Assembly: GCA_029866125.1 (NCBI GenBank)
Contig: JARWZZ010000016.1
Location: 1-64,000, forward strand
Length of the DNA stretch: 64,000 bases
Source of the DNA: Limnobacter sp.
GTDB taxonomy: Bacteria > Pseudomonadota > Gammaproteobacteria > Burkholderiales > Burkholderiaceae_B
Direction of reading: 5' to 3'
Under the pieces are notes generated by a model. It saw nothing but the letters and a program-made list of their open reading frames with translations. It was not told the origin of the DNA and did not search any database. This document shows, piece after piece, positions 26,083-36,057 of the stretch. How positions within the stretch are numbered: the stretch's first letter is position 1; each line of letters opens with the position of its first letter. Position numbers and translations under genes: made by a program.

Positions 26083-26245
26083 ACGTATGAGTACTCCCTT
26101 ATAGGTAGGAAAAAAGGGGATCAATCCCCCTTCAATTAACGCGTGCTAGGATTCGTTCAATTTTTCGAGGCGAGTCTATTCCTTCTTTGGCGAAGTACCA
26201 AAAAAGACTCCCCCACTTAACTCGAAGTGAGCAACCCCACTAACA
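26083..26245. promoter_or_regulatory. Divergent control region between the two type VI arms
   Basis: This 163-bp gap must hold promoters for both arms. An imperfect hairpin spans 26172-26210 (arms GAGTCT/AGACTC, inner arms TTTGG/CCAAA), and a second short one CACTT/AAGTG lies just before tssK. No convincing -35/-10 pair or sigma54 box was found, and tssK lacks a clear ribosome site. Confidence 0.35.
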
Positions 26246-27601
26246 ATGAGTAGATTCAGCAAAGTGGTCTGGAGTGATGGACTTTTCCTTCAGCCCCAGC
26301 ATTTCCAGCAGCAGGACCGTCACGTCACACATGAGATTCAGGTGCGGCAAACTCGGCTGGCCTCGCACGCTTATGGATTCAAAAAACTTGTTTTGGATCA
26401 GGAGCTTCTGCAGCAGGGGCAGATCGGAATTCTGGAAGCAGAAGGTTTTTTCGAAGACGGCACCTACTTCCAAATCCCCAATCACTGCCCTGCCCCACAC
26501 ACCTTAAGCATTCCGATTCAGCAAGCCGGGGAGCTTGTTTACCTTGTTGTTCCCACCCACCATTGGAAAACTTGCGAGTTGGAGCGAGAACAGGGCAAAA
26601 AAGGGGAATCGGCGCGATTCACATCGGAAATCATTGAATGCAGCAACATTCACGAGCAGGAAGTGCAGCTTGAGGAAGTTGAAATTGCCCAGCTGAAACT
26701 TGAACTGCGCCTTGAGTCTGAGGGCTTGAGTGGTTACATGCACCTGCCGCTGGTTCAAATTTTAGACCACCTTGAGACCAAAGGTATTGTGTTGGAGCAG
26801 CGCTTCATACCCCCGGCATTGGATATTTTTACCAGTGTGTACTTGCTGCAATTGATACGGCGTATCAAGGGGCTTTTGGAACAGAAAATCAACTTGATTC
26901 AATCCCGTCGGCTGGGGAAAACTGCGCAAACTGCAGAGTTGGGTGACTTCTTGCTGTTGCAAACCGCCTGCCGCTATCGGCATGTGCTGCAATATTTTGA
27001 GACGCACGCCAGCATACACCCCGAGCAGATTTACATTGAATTGCTGAAATTGCTGGGGGATGCAAGCCTGTTTCACCCCTCGCAGAAAAACCTCGAATTT
27101 ACTCCGCGATACAGGCACAGGCAGCTGAGGGAAACTTTTGAATCGGTGATGGCTGCGCTGGAGTTCGTGCTGATGGGCGTCAGCGAGCAACGGGCATTCA
27201 TGATTGAGCTGGTTGAAAGGCAGTTTGGGGTGCGCTTGGGGCAAGTGCGCAACTTGCAGTTGTTTGCAGATTGTTATTTTGTACTGGCAGTCAAAGCCAA
27301 CGACCCCGTGGAAACCATTCTGCGTGAGTTTCCAAGCACAGTCAAAATGGGGCCGCCCGAACACATTCGCGACTTGGTCAACCTCAACCTGCCCGCAGTC
27401 GCTTTGCGCCACTTGCCGCACCCGCCACGTGAAATGCCATTCTATTCCGAGTCGGTTTATTTCCGCCTAGAAACCCAAGGCAATGCCTTGTGGCAACAGG
27501 TTGCTGAAAAGGGCAACCTTGCCTTGCATTATGCCGGGCCATTGAACAGCTTGTATTTGGAGTTGTGGGCAATCCGTAAGGACGAAGGAGACGGTGCATG
27601 A
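26246..27601 (+). CDS. tssK: TssK, type VI baseplate-to-membrane connector
   Basis: A 451-residue TssK (ImpJ/VasE family). The diagnostic start VVWSDGLFLQPQHFQQQDRH is at residues 7-26, and LGQVRNLQLFADCYFVLAVK, then VNLNLPAVALRHLPHPPREM and FYSESVYFRLE, mark the C-terminal domain that binds the TssL/TssM complex. TssK trimers link the baseplate wedge to the membrane complex. The gene begins the plus arm; its stop overlaps the start of tssL by four bases (ATGA). Confidence 0.95.
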   Translation: MSRFSKVVWSDGLFLQPQHFQQQDRHVTHEIQVRQTRLASHAYGFKKLVLDQELLQQGQIGILEAEGFFEDGTYFQIPNHCPAPHTLSIPIQQAGELVYLVVPTHHWKTCELEREQGKKGESARFTSEIIECSNIHEQEVQLEEVEIAQLKLELRLESEGLSGYMHLPLVQILDHLETKGIVLEQRFIPPALDIFTSVYLLQLIRRIKGLLEQKINLIQSRRLGKTAQTAELGDFLLLQTACRYRHVLQYFETHASIHPEQIYIELLKLLGDASLFHPSQKNLEFTPRYRHRQLRETFESVMAALEFVLMGVSEQRAFMIELVERQFGVRLGQVRNLQLFADCYFVLAVKANDPVETILREFPSTVKMGPPEHIRDLVNLNLPAVALRHLPHPPREMPFYSESVYFRLETQGNALWQQVAEKGNLALHYAGPLNSLYLELWAIRKDEGDGA

Positions 27602-29007
27602 ACCCAGCCAACCCTTTCGACTCTGTCGAGTCTGATAAAACAATCATTAAACCCAGATTGGGAAAAGCGCCAGCCAAACCAGAAGAGCACCGAGAACCGA
27701 AAGATGTGAATTTCTTTGAGGCTCGCTTTGAAGCTCAATCACTGAGCTTCAAATCATTTCCAGAATCGGCAACCGCTTCCAACCCTGCATCGCCTGAAAA
27801 ATTGTGGGCAACAATTGCCCACGCCAGCGAAGATTGGATTGAAGGTGCAAACCCCAACGCTTTGCTGGCGTCGGCCAAGCCACTCATACGCTATGCAAGG
27901 CTTTTGAAAGAGCACAGTTTTGATGCAGAAGCCATGAGCCGCTTCCTCACCCTTCAACTCGGAAAATTTGAGCAACGCGCCCAACAAGCCGCTTGCGACA
28001 AAGTGGAAACCGAGGCTGCGAAGTATGTACTTTGCACGGTACTGGATGAGTTTGCTGGGGACAGCATTTGGGGTGGATCAGGCGTGTGGGCCAGACACAG
28101 CATGCTTTTGATTCACTTCCGTGAAACCTGGGGTGGCGAAAAAGTGTTTCAGCTTTTGGAGCGTTTTCAGCGTGACCCCAAGCGCTTTATCCAAAGCCTT
28201 GAATTGATTTATTGCTGCATGGGTGTGGGCTTCAAAGGCAAGTTTCACATTCAGCACGAGGGCGACTTGGCGCATCAGGCTTTAAAAAGCCAGCTGTTCA
28301 AGCAAATACGCTTGCAAAGGGGAAATACGCCCGAGGCACTGGCGGATGATTGGACCAGCAAAGCGCCAAAGCACCGAACACGCCTGCGGGTTATTCCATG
28401 GTGGTTAGCGCCTGTGGGCACAGTGTGCCTGTTAAGCCTACTGTACATGGGCGTCTTGTTTCACCTCCACGGAATTGCGCAAGACAGCGCCAATGTGATT
28501 GCAAACATACGACCCACACCCCCCAATTTCGGATCGATTGCAGAAGTCAAATCCGACATGAGTTTGAGCATTCGGCTGCGTGATTTATTATCGGACGAGA
28601 TTGCACGCTCTGCAGTCAGCCTTGATCAACGGGGTGTGAACACCGTGCTGACTGTGGGCGGCGACGGCATGTTTGACTCAGGCCAAGTCACCCTGAAGCC
28701 GCAAATTTTGGCTTTGATGAACCGAGTTGTGCAATCGCTCCAGCAAGTTGAAGTGACTGTGCTGGTGCAAGGGCATACGGACGGGCAAGCCATTCGATCG
28801 CTGCGCTTTCCTTCCAACTGGGAATTGTCTGAAGCACGGGCAGAAGCGGTCAGTAATTACTTTCAAAGCCGCGGCCTGCGCCATGCCATTCGTAAAGAGG
28901 GTTTGGGCGAGTCGCAACCTGTTGCCAACAACGCCACCCCCGAAGGGCGTGCGTTGAATCGTCGGGTGGAAATTCAACTCACCCCATTGAACAATCAAGT
29001 TCTCTAG
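27598..29007 (+). CDS. tssL: TssL with C-terminal OmpA domain
   Basis: A 469-residue extended TssL (IcmH/DotU family). After a 90-residue leader, the cytoplasmic DotU domain has CTVLDEFAGDSIWGGSGVWA, LIHFRETWGGEKVFQLLERF and LELIYCCMGVGFKGKF (about residues 140-215). A single membrane helix (IPWWLAPVGTVCLLSLLYMG) lies near residues 265-290. The periplasmic part ends in an OmpA-like domain, TVLVQGHTDGQAI to RALNRRVEIQLTP, for peptidoglycan binding. TssL, TssM and TssJ make the T6SS membrane complex. No tssJ is seen here, and the OmpA domain may supply wall anchoring. Confidence 0.95.
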   Translation: MNPANPFDSVESDKTIIKPRLGKAPAKPEEHREPKDVNFFEARFEAQSLSFKSFPESATASNPASPEKLWATIAHASEDWIEGANPNALLASAKPLIRYARLLKEHSFDAEAMSRFLTLQLGKFEQRAQQAACDKVETEAAKYVLCTVLDEFAGDSIWGGSGVWARHSMLLIHFRETWGGEKVFQLLERFQRDPKRFIQSLELIYCCMGVGFKGKFHIQHEGDLAHQALKSQLFKQIRLQRGNTPEALADDWTSKAPKHRTRLRVIPWWLAPVGTVCLLSLLYMGVLFHLHGIAQDSANVIANIRPTPPNFGSIAEVKSDMSLSIRLRDLLSDEIARSAVSLDQRGVNTVLTVGGDGMFDSGQVTLKPQILALMNRVVQSLQQVEVTVLVQGHTDGQAIRSLRFPSNWELSEARAEAVSNYFQSRGLRHAIRKEGLGESQPVANNATPEGRALNRRVEIQLTPLNNQVL

Positions 29008-29016
29008 AGAATACCC

Positions 29017-32000
29017 ATGTGGATTCAACTGCTGCTTAGTACCCTAGGATTTGGCCTGGCGGGCGCCTTGATCTGGTGGATCGGCCCTTTGGTTTCGATT
29101 GGTGATTTCACGCCCCTTTTGGAAGAGTGGGCACGAATGCTGACGATTGGGCTTGTTGGCCTTGCCATATTCCTTCCGCTGACATTCAAATGGGTGCGTC
29201 ACAAGCGCGCTGAACGGGCATTGAACCGGGCACTGACCGAATCCGACGAACGGGTACAAGCCCAAGAGTCGAAGCTGGAAAGCATATTCAGTGATGCGAT
29301 TCGCACACTGAACCAAGGAACCAAAGCGGGCAATCAAGCGGGCACACAACCGGGTAATCAGCCCGGTACCAACAAGCAGCCGTGGTGGAAGCGAATTCTA
29401 AGCAGTAACGAGAAGGGTTTGTACCAAATGCCTTGGTACGTCTTCATAGGCCCACCCGGTTCAGGCAAAACAACCGCACTGATGAATTCAGGCCTGCGCT
29501 TCCCCTTGCAGCAAAAACCGGGCACTGGCTCCATCAAAGGCATAGGCGGCACCCGGCAATGCGACTGGTGGTTTTCAGAAGAAGCCGTGTGGATTGACAC
29601 GGCTGGCCGCTTTACGACTCAAGATTCTGACCCCCACACCGATGCAGCCGGTTGGAAACGCTTCCTAAGCTTGCTCAAAACCCACAGGCCGCTGCAACCT
29701 TTGAACGGAGTCGTACTGACCTTGAGTGCGAGCGATTTGCTTGCAGACGAGCAAACACGCGAATCCACATTCAACCGGATACGCTTGCGCATACAAGAGC
29801 TTGTGGATGGCTTGGGCATGTGCCCACCCGTTTATTTGCTTTTGACCAAGCTGGACCATGTCAGTGGCTTTGAAGAAACCTTTGAACTGCTGTCCAAGGA
29901 CTCTGCCCGCCAAGGCTGGGGCGTGAATTTTGAATACGGAAAGCCCTTGGGCGACATTCTGAACCAAGACTCCGCAGACGGCTTGCAAGCCAGTTTGAAA
30001 GCACTGTTGACCCGTTTGAACGAGCAAACTGTGGAACGCATGGAGAATGAACCTGCGAACAATAGACGAGTCAAAATCTTTGGTTTTTCTCACGAACTGG
30101 GAAAAATTTTCCCCTACCTTTTGACTTGCGTGCAACAGGTGTTTGCGGGGCAAAGCGTATTTGAAAAGTCCGTCATGCTGAGGGGCATTTACCTGTCCAG
30201 CGGCACACAGTTTGGCACGGGGCTGGACAGGCTAGTGGGTGAACTTTCACACTTGAGCGAACCCAGCAAAGGGCGGGCCTACTTCATTCAATCCATGTTG
30301 AAGGACGTGATTCTGGCCGAACGCCATTTGGCATCGTGGAGCAAACGCCATGTCCGTTTGCAATGGATTTTGCTGCATGGCGGTGCCTTGTTTTCAGCTG
30401 CATTGCTGATTCTGACTTTGATTGCATGGGTCAGCAGTTACAGCAACAACGCCAGCTGGCTGGAATCGGTGCATGCCAAAGCCTCAGGCCTTGAGGAGCG
30501 CGCAAAAAACCTGAGTTCAAAGGACGAAGAATCCCGCGAGCCGCTAATTCGATTGATGGACGACTTGGAAACGTTGACCCTGTACATGGGACAGGAGAAT
30601 GATTTTCCGTGGTCTTACAAAATGGGTTTAAATCAAACAGACAACATCCAAAAGGCCAGCCAGTCGCGCTATGTGCAAATTCTGGACGACTCCATCATTC
30701 CCCGCATTTACAAGTCTCTTGAATTGCAACTGCAACAAGATGTTGAAAAAAACGCGGCAACTTTGCGTAGCAGCCTAAAAGCCTACTTGATGATGAGCAC
30801 ACCCGCGCACTACAAAGCCGATGAGCTTTGGCCAGTGGTGGAAAAAAACTGGAGCATGAACGCATTCAAAGGTTGGTCCGACGAGGAGCAAGCCAAGGCA
30901 CTTCGGCACCTGAAGGCCGCAATCGACAAAGGCCCGCCCGCCCGTTTGCCCGAAACGCATATGGGCTTGATTAGCCAAGCGCGTCAGATACTGAGTCAAC
31001 TTGGACCTGAAGAGTTGATTTTTCAAGGACTGAAAGCACAAGTAGAAGCGATGAAGCTGGGGCACTTTGATGCGGTCAGGCGCGTAGGGCCAGAAATTTC
31101 CAGCCTGCTGGTGCGTGAAGGGGGTAGGCCTTTACAGGACGGACCCTCCACCTTTTACACGCGCGAGGGCTTCCTCAAAGGCTTTAGTACGCAACTGGCA
31201 GTCAACATTCAGGTGCAAACTGAGGAATACAAATGGGTGATGGGCGAGGAAGGCCAAGAGGCCAACGGCAAGCTTTCGTTCGGTGATTTGTCCAAGCGAA
31301 TTCGCGAAATGTACGTGAGTGCGTACATTCAGGAGTGGGAGGGCTTTTTGAGCCAAATCCGCGTTAGGCCAATCGGTCAATTGACCTCCGCTGTGGAACT
31401 GGCAAGGCTGATGGCATCGCCCAACTCGACGCTGAAGCGATTCATGAAGGAAATTTCTGAAGAAACCACCTTGGTAGGGCAGACGGAACGGGTTGCGCAA
31501 GCGATTGGCGACCGAGTGACGGAACGGATCAACAGAAAAGCAAACATGATTCCCCGCGATGTTTTGAAGAAAAGCATGGACAAGGAAGTGTCTGACAGTT
31601 TGATTGAACAAAGGGTGGACGAGCACTTCTTTGCGATTCACCGCTTGTTTTTGGACAAGAATGCAGGTTATGCGGAAATTGAAGCCTTGTTCAATCGCTT
31701 GTACACGCAATTGTCTGCTGTGCTTGCAGCACAACGGGGCAAAACCCTTGCACCAGACCCAGCGGTGTTTTTGGAAATCCAATCGCAAGCAGGCTTACTG
31801 CCTGAGCCCATGCGCAGCATGATTACGCAGTTGGGCACACGGGCCAGTGAGCAAAATGAAAGCACCCTAAAGTCCCAACTGAGCACTGAGCTGACCCACT
31901 CGCTGGACATGTGCAGACGCATGACTGAGGGGCGTTACCCCTTTTACGCGCAGGCCAATTTTGATGTATTGCCGGAGGACTTCGTTCGCCTGTTTTCTCG

Positions 32001-32520
32001 GCAAGGCCTGATGAATGAATTACAAAACACTCAGCTACAAAACAACCCGCCGGGTAAGGCACTGTGGAACCCTGACGCACAAAGTAATTTAGACAGGGCC
32101 AAACGGATTCAGGAAGCATTTCTTGCCAATGGAAACAAGGCTGGGTTTTCAGTGGAGGTTCGCTTGATCAGTAGCAGTAACCCCAATGATACTTTTTACT
32201 GGGAACAAGACGGCAAGCTGCTGATGTTCTCACAACAATTTGACCCCAAGCATGTGGTGAACTGGAATTTAAATTCAGGCAACGGGGATTTGAAACTGCG
32301 GTCCAGTGACGACTCCAACAGCGTCACTTACAAAGGCCCGTGGTCTTTGTTCAGATTTTTGGATGCCGGTCAAATCCAATTGGGCTCTGGGCCTGAGCGT
32401 TTTCAATTCACCTACCGACTCAATGGCAAGGTGTTTGAGTTTGAAATGATCTCCCAGTCCACACTGAACCCACTGCGCCTGAGTGACCTTAAATTGTTCA
32501 AATGCCCGAGGGTGTCATGA
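29017..32520 (+). CDS. tssM: TssM (IcmF), type VI inner-membrane channel protein
   Basis: An 1167-residue IcmF-family protein. Two membrane helices lie at residues 1-60 (STLGFGLAGALIWWIGPL; GLVGLAIFLPLTFKW). A Gln/Gly/Thr-rich linker (about residues 105-120) leads to the cytoplasmic NTPase-like domain with Walker A GPPGSGKTTAL at about 146-156 and WIDTAGRF. A third helix (GGALFSAALLILTLIAWVSS) is at about 450-472, and a large periplasmic domain follows, ending in the usual beta-sandwich (GPWSLFRFLDAGQIQ). It is the central membrane component bridging TssL to the outer-membrane lipoprotein TssJ. Length is normal and Walker A is intact. Confidence 0.96.
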   Translation: MWIQLLLSTLGFGLAGALIWWIGPLVSIGDFTPLLEEWARMLTIGLVGLAIFLPLTFKWVRHKRAERALNRALTESDERVQAQESKLESIFSDAIRTLNQGTKAGNQAGTQPGNQPGTNKQPWWKRILSSNEKGLYQMPWYVFIGPPGSGKTTALMNSGLRFPLQQKPGTGSIKGIGGTRQCDWWFSEEAVWIDTAGRFTTQDSDPHTDAAGWKRFLSLLKTHRPLQPLNGVVLTLSASDLLADEQTRESTFNRIRLRIQELVDGLGMCPPVYLLLTKLDHVSGFEETFELLSKDSARQGWGVNFEYGKPLGDILNQDSADGLQASLKALLTRLNEQTVERMENEPANNRRVKIFGFSHELGKIFPYLLTCVQQVFAGQSVFEKSVMLRGIYLSSGTQFGTGLDRLVGELSHLSEPSKGRAYFIQSMLKDVILAERHLASWSKRHVRLQWILLHGGALFSAALLILTLIAWVSSYSNNASWLESVHAKASGLEERAKNLSSKDEESREPLIRLMDDLETLTLYMGQENDFPWSYKMGLNQTDNIQKASQSRYVQILDDSIIPRIYKSLELQLQQDVEKNAATLRSSLKAYLMMSTPAHYKADELWPVVEKNWSMNAFKGWSDEEQAKALRHLKAAIDKGPPARLPETHMGLISQARQILSQLGPEELIFQGLKAQVEAMKLGHFDAVRRVGPEISSLLVREGGRPLQDGPSTFYTREGFLKGFSTQLAVNIQVQTEEYKWVMGEEGQEANGKLSFGDLSKRIREMYVSAYIQEWEGFLSQIRVRPIGQLTSAVELARLMASPNSTLKRFMKEISEETTLVGQTERVAQAIGDRVTERINRKANMIPRDVLKKSMDKEVSDSLIEQRVDEHFFAIHRLFLDKNAGYAEIEALFNRLYTQLSAVLAAQRGKTLAPDPAVFLEIQSQAGLLPEPMRSMITQLGTRASEQNESTLKSQLSTELTHSLDMCRRMTEGRYPFYAQANFDVLPEDFVRLFSRQGLMNELQNTQLQNNPPGKALWNPDAQSNLDRAKRIQEAFLANGNKAGFSVEVRLISSSNPNDTFYWEQDGKLLMFSQQFDPKHVVNWNLNSGNGDLKLRSSDDSNSVTYKGPWSLFRFLDAGQIQLGSGPERFQFTYRLNGKVFEFEMISQSTLNPLRLSDLKLFKCPRVS

Positions 32521-33140
32521 ACGCGGGCAGTTTACGAGGATGGTTTGGCAAGTTGCCTTGCGCGGGGGATTTTCTTTCCCAAGGCTTGCCGCTGAGCATG
32601 TCGGCAGCACTCGACAACTGGCTAAGTAACAAACTGCATTGGTTGAACGAGAATCAAGCCGATTGGACCACCCTTTACTTTGAGGCCCCTGCCAGCGGCT
32701 TTTTGATTGAAGGTGCCAGTGCAAACAGCCAAGGCAAACCGTGCGAGGTGGTGGGTATATTGATGCCGTCAGTTGATTCTGTGGGCCGACTGTATCCATT
32801 TGTGATGCTTCAGTCCTTTGAACACTTGGGCAAACCCAGTGGCCAGACACTGCACTCGGCTTTGACTGCCATGTGGTCAGCCTGCTCACAAACCTTAGAA
32901 CACAATTGGACCCCAAGCGAATTGCTTAAAGTGCTGGATGAAGAGATGCAGACCTATGGGTTGACAAATTCTGTAGGCTCATGGATTGAGCCTGCTTTGC
33001 TATCAGGACCTGGTTCTTGGTTGAGTTTGCAACCCGAAGTCAATCAGCCACTGGCAATATCGGAAATTTCAGGCCTAAGGGGTTGGCCACAAGGCGCATC
33101 ATTTCTTCAGTTGTTGCGCCCGACACGAGGTGAAGCATGA
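32517..33140 (+). CDS. tagF: TagF (ImpM), type VI post-translational repressor
   Basis: About 207 residues from ATG 32517, which overlaps the tssM stop (ATGA); an ATG at 32502 is also in frame. The family start GSLRGWFGKLPCAGDFLSQG is clear, as are GILMPSVDSVGRLYPFVM (residues 80-97) and SWLSLQPEVNQPL. TagF blocks T6SS assembly by binding Fha, independently of the kinase-phosphatase pair. Its neighbours PpkA, PppA and FHA in the same island form the full threonine-phosphorylation control set. Confidence 0.92.
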   Translation: MNAGSLRGWFGKLPCAGDFLSQGLPLSMSAALDNWLSNKLHWLNENQADWTTLYFEAPASGFLIEGASANSQGKPCEVVGILMPSVDSVGRLYPFVMLQSFEHLGKPSGQTLHSALTAMWSACSQTLEHNWTPSELLKVLDEEMQTYGLTNSVGSWIEPALLSGPGSWLSLQPEVNQPLAISEISGLRGWPQGASFLQLLRPTRGEA

Positions 33141-34939
33141 GTGAGGACGACCAAACTTTCATTATCCGCAAAGAGACTAAGCCTGAGTCAAACCCCGCGG
33201 TAGAGGCTGACTTAGACGTTTCTGAAGACACTTCAGTGGATACTTCGGCGGATACTTCAGCAAATATTTCTTCGGATACTTCTGCTGACTCCAAGGCAAC
33301 GCCGCCCGCTTTGACTATCCATGCATCGTCCGGCCATTTACCCAAAGGCACTCGAATTGAAGGGTTTGAAATCATCAACCTGTTGGGCATGGGTGGATTT
33401 GGCTTGGTCTACAAAGCGTGGGACCCCACCCTTGAGCGCGAAGTGGCGCTGAAAGAGTACCTACCAGAAAGCCTGGCTTACCGGGATGCGCAAGGCTTGG
33501 TGCGGCTTAAGAAGGAAGGCCACAAAGAAACTTTTGACGCGGGCATGAGAAGCTTTGTGAACGAGGCCAAGCTTTTGGCTCGATTTGATCACCCCGCGTT
33601 GATTAAGGTTTTCCGGTTCTGGGAGTCCAATGGCACCGCCTACATGGTGATGCCCTATTACAAAGGTAAAACGCTTAAGGCGCGCCAAGCTGACATTCAA
33701 AGCCCAATCACAGAACACCTGCTGCTCGACATGATTTTGCCGATGTGTGACGCCTTGCACATCATGCATCAGCAGCATTGTATTCACCGGGATGTTTCGC
33801 CTGACAATGTGATCGTGCAGGAAGAAAGTGGCAATCCGATTCTGTTGGATTTTGGTGCGGCACGCAGGGCCATTGGTCAATGCGGGCAGTCCTTCACTGT
33901 GATTTTAAAATCGGGTTATGCGCCGATTGAACAGTACGCCGAAATACCCCATTACCAGCAAGGCCCGTGGACCGATGTTTACGCCCTAGCAGCATTGGCA
34001 CACTACCTGATTCGTGGCAAAGCCCCTTCACCCGCGGTTGGACGGATGGTGCACGACACCCATCAACCTTTGGCGGAGGATGTCACATTGCCCTATGCAA
34101 AACACCTCTTGAAGGCATTGGATTGGGGCTTACAGATTGAGCCTGACAAAAGACCACAGTCGATGCATGAGTTTCGTGCAGCGTTGGTTGGGGCGTCCTT
34201 GTTTGGAACCGCATTGTCGGGCTCCAAATCGGATGAAGACTCGTTACTGACTGCGTTTCTCAATGAATCTGAATCTAGCTCGGGAAGTTCTGAGAGCGAT
34301 GCGACCGGAGATGAAGCACGACAGTCTATCCGCTTGACGGGCAAACAATGGATGAAATGGATGGGCTTGGTGCTTATTCCGTTGGCGTGTTTGGTGTATG
34401 TGTTGACCGCGGTTGAACTAACCCCACCAGCAGCACCTGAAGTGCCCAGTGCTCCGATTGTTCCCGACATTCCGGATGTTCCAAGTGTGCAGGTTACCCC
34501 GCAAGTTCATGCTGAGGCTGCTGAGCCAAATCCATTCGAACTGATTTTACAATCTGCCACGCCGGGTTGGACTGTAACCGTCGATAGCCCTCTGAAGCAG
34601 CTGCGAATCGACAAAGACCTTCTGCGTCTGAACATTACCAGTGCGAAAGATGGCTACTTGATGGTTTGGGTTGAATCAGCAGGCGGTGCGGTGGACGTAT
34701 TGCCATTGAGCTCCAAGTCCAAACCACTGAAGGTGAAGGCAGGGCAGGCCATTCAAGCCCCAGACATTTCTGAACCCTTACTGGCAGGCGGGCCTGAGGG
34801 TAAAAACCGGATTCTGGTACTTGTTACCGAGAATCCGCTTGACCGCAAAACGGTGGCTTCGCTTGAAATAGCGACAAAGGGCTTGGTGAATTATGGCGCG
34901 GGGGTGCTGGAGATTGAGCAGGTGGCCTCGGCAAATTAA
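33137..34939 (+). CDS. ppkA: PpkA-type serine/threonine kinase of the type VI system
   Basis: A 600-residue membrane kinase; ATG overlaps the tagF stop by four bases. A Ser/Thr/Asp-rich leader with DTSA repeats covers residues 25-52. The kinase domain has the Gly loop LLGMGGFGLVYKAWD near residue 80, the Lys in EVALKEYL near 104, the catalytic H217-RD-VSPDN224, and D238-FG. One membrane helix (MGLVLIPLACLVYVLTAVEL) is near 412-432. The periplasmic end has SAKDGYLMVWVESAGGAVDV and LPL, like DUF4384 sensor-type domains. PpkA phosphorylates Fha to trigger T6SS assembly. The external domain may sense envelope stress. Confidence 0.93.
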   Translation: MSEDDQTFIIRKETKPESNPAVEADLDVSEDTSVDTSADTSANISSDTSADSKATPPALTIHASSGHLPKGTRIEGFEIINLLGMGGFGLVYKAWDPTLEREVALKEYLPESLAYRDAQGLVRLKKEGHKETFDAGMRSFVNEAKLLARFDHPALIKVFRFWESNGTAYMVMPYYKGKTLKARQADIQSPITEHLLLDMILPMCDALHIMHQQHCIHRDVSPDNVIVQEESGNPILLDFGAARRAIGQCGQSFTVILKSGYAPIEQYAEIPHYQQGPWTDVYALAALAHYLIRGKAPSPAVGRMVHDTHQPLAEDVTLPYAKHLLKALDWGLQIEPDKRPQSMHEFRAALVGASLFGTALSGSKSDEDSLLTAFLNESESSSGSSESDATGDEARQSIRLTGKQWMKWMGLVLIPLACLVYVLTAVELTPPAAPEVPSAPIVPDIPDVPSVQVTPQVHAEAAEPNPFELILQSATPGWTVTVDSPLKQLRIDKDLLRLNITSAKDGYLMVWVESAGGAVDVLPLSSKSKPLKVKAGQAIQAPDISEPLLAGGPEGKNRILVLVTENPLDRKTVASLEIATKGLVNYGAGVLEIEQVASAN

Positions 34940-34969
34940 GCAAATACGAGGCCCCTGTTAATTGTCTGA

Positions 34970-35992
34970 TTAGCTGGCCGAGGAATTGATATCCACCCCC
35001 GCCCCATGCGCTTGTTGATCCGCATGGTAGCTGGACCGAACCATTGCACCCACCGCCGCATGGACGAAGCCCATTTCGTACGCTTTTTCCTCAAACATTT
35101 TGAACACATCGGGGTGCACATAGCGGCGCACGGGCAAATGGTGCCCAGACGGTGCAAGGTACTGGCCAATGGTCAGCATGTCCACATTGTGGGCGCGCAG
35201 GTCTTTCATCACTTCTAGAATTTCTTCATCGGTCTCGCCCAAGCCAACCATCAAACCGCTTTTGGTGGGCACGTCTGGGTGCACGTCTTTGAAATCTTTC
35301 AGCAGCTTCAGCGAATGGTGGTAATCCGAACCGGGGCGTGCCTCTTTGTACAAACGGGGCACAGTTTCCAAGTTGTGGTTCATCACATCGGGTGGGGCAG
35401 CTTTCAAAATACCAAGTGAGCGGTCTAGGCGGCCACGGAAATCGGGCACCAAAATTTCGATGCGGGTGTTGGGTGACAATTCACGGGTTTTCTCAATGCA
35501 AGCCACAAAATGCCCGGCACCGCCGTCGCGCAAATCGTCACGGTCCACCGAGGTAATCACCACGTAATTCAACTTAAGGGCTGCAATGGTTTTGGCCAGG
35601 TTGAGCGGTTCGTCTTGATCAAGCGGGTCGGGGCGACCATGACCCACGTCACAGAAGGGGCAACGGCGGGTGCACTTGTCGCCCATGATCATGAAGGTGG
35701 CGGTGCCTTTGCCAAAGCACTCGCCGATGTTGGGGCAAGAGGCCTCTTCACACACGGTGTGCAGCTTGTGCTCGCGCAGAATTTCCTTGATTTCATAAAA
35801 ACGCGTGCTGGGCGAACCAGCCTTGACTCGAATCCAACTGGGCTTTTTCAACTGCTCGGCAGGCACAATCTTGATTGGGATTCGCGCTGTTTTGGCGGCA
35901 GCCTTTTGCTTGAGGCTGGGGTCGGACACCGCATCAAGTGTACGCACGGCCTCGGGTTTGGATTCCAGATCTGACACGGTTTGCTCCTGCAC
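34970..35992 (-). CDS. lipA: Lipoyl synthase
   Basis: A 340-residue radical-SAM enzyme. The auxiliary cluster motif [12 protein letters not shown] and the SAM-cluster motif [10 protein letters not shown] are both intact, and the conserved [11 protein letters not shown] and [11 protein letters not shown] follow. It inserts two sulfur atoms into protein-bound octanoyl chains to make lipoyl groups for pyruvate and oxoglutarate dehydrogenases and the glycine-cleavage system. A 60-residue N-terminal extension ahead of [14 protein letters not shown] is common in betaproteobacteria. It lies 65 bp after lipB, the enzyme that makes its substrate, on the same strand, and converges with ppkA. Confidence 0.97.
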   Translation of the reverse strand: MQEQTVSDLESKPEAVRTLDAVSDPSLKQKAAAKTARIPIKIVPAEQLKKPSWIRVKAGSPSTRFYEIKEILREHKLHTVCEEASCPNIGECFGKGTATFMIMGDKCTRRCPFCDVGHGRPDPLDQDEPLNLAKTIAALKLNYVVITSVDRDDLRDGGAGHFVACIEKTRELSPNTRIEILVPDFRGRLDRSLGILKAAPPDVMNHNLETVPRLYKEARPGSDYHHSLKLLKDFKDVHPDVPTKSGLMVGLGETDEEILEVMKDLRAHNVDMLTIGQYLAPSGHHLPVRRYVHPDVFKMFEEKAYEMGFVHAAVGAMVRSSYHADQQAHGAGVDINSSAS

Positions 35993-36057
35993 GGGCCTGT
36001 GTTGAGGCCCAGCTTGTGGTTGGTTTGCTGAAATGAGTTTAATTCAGCAAGCTTTCA

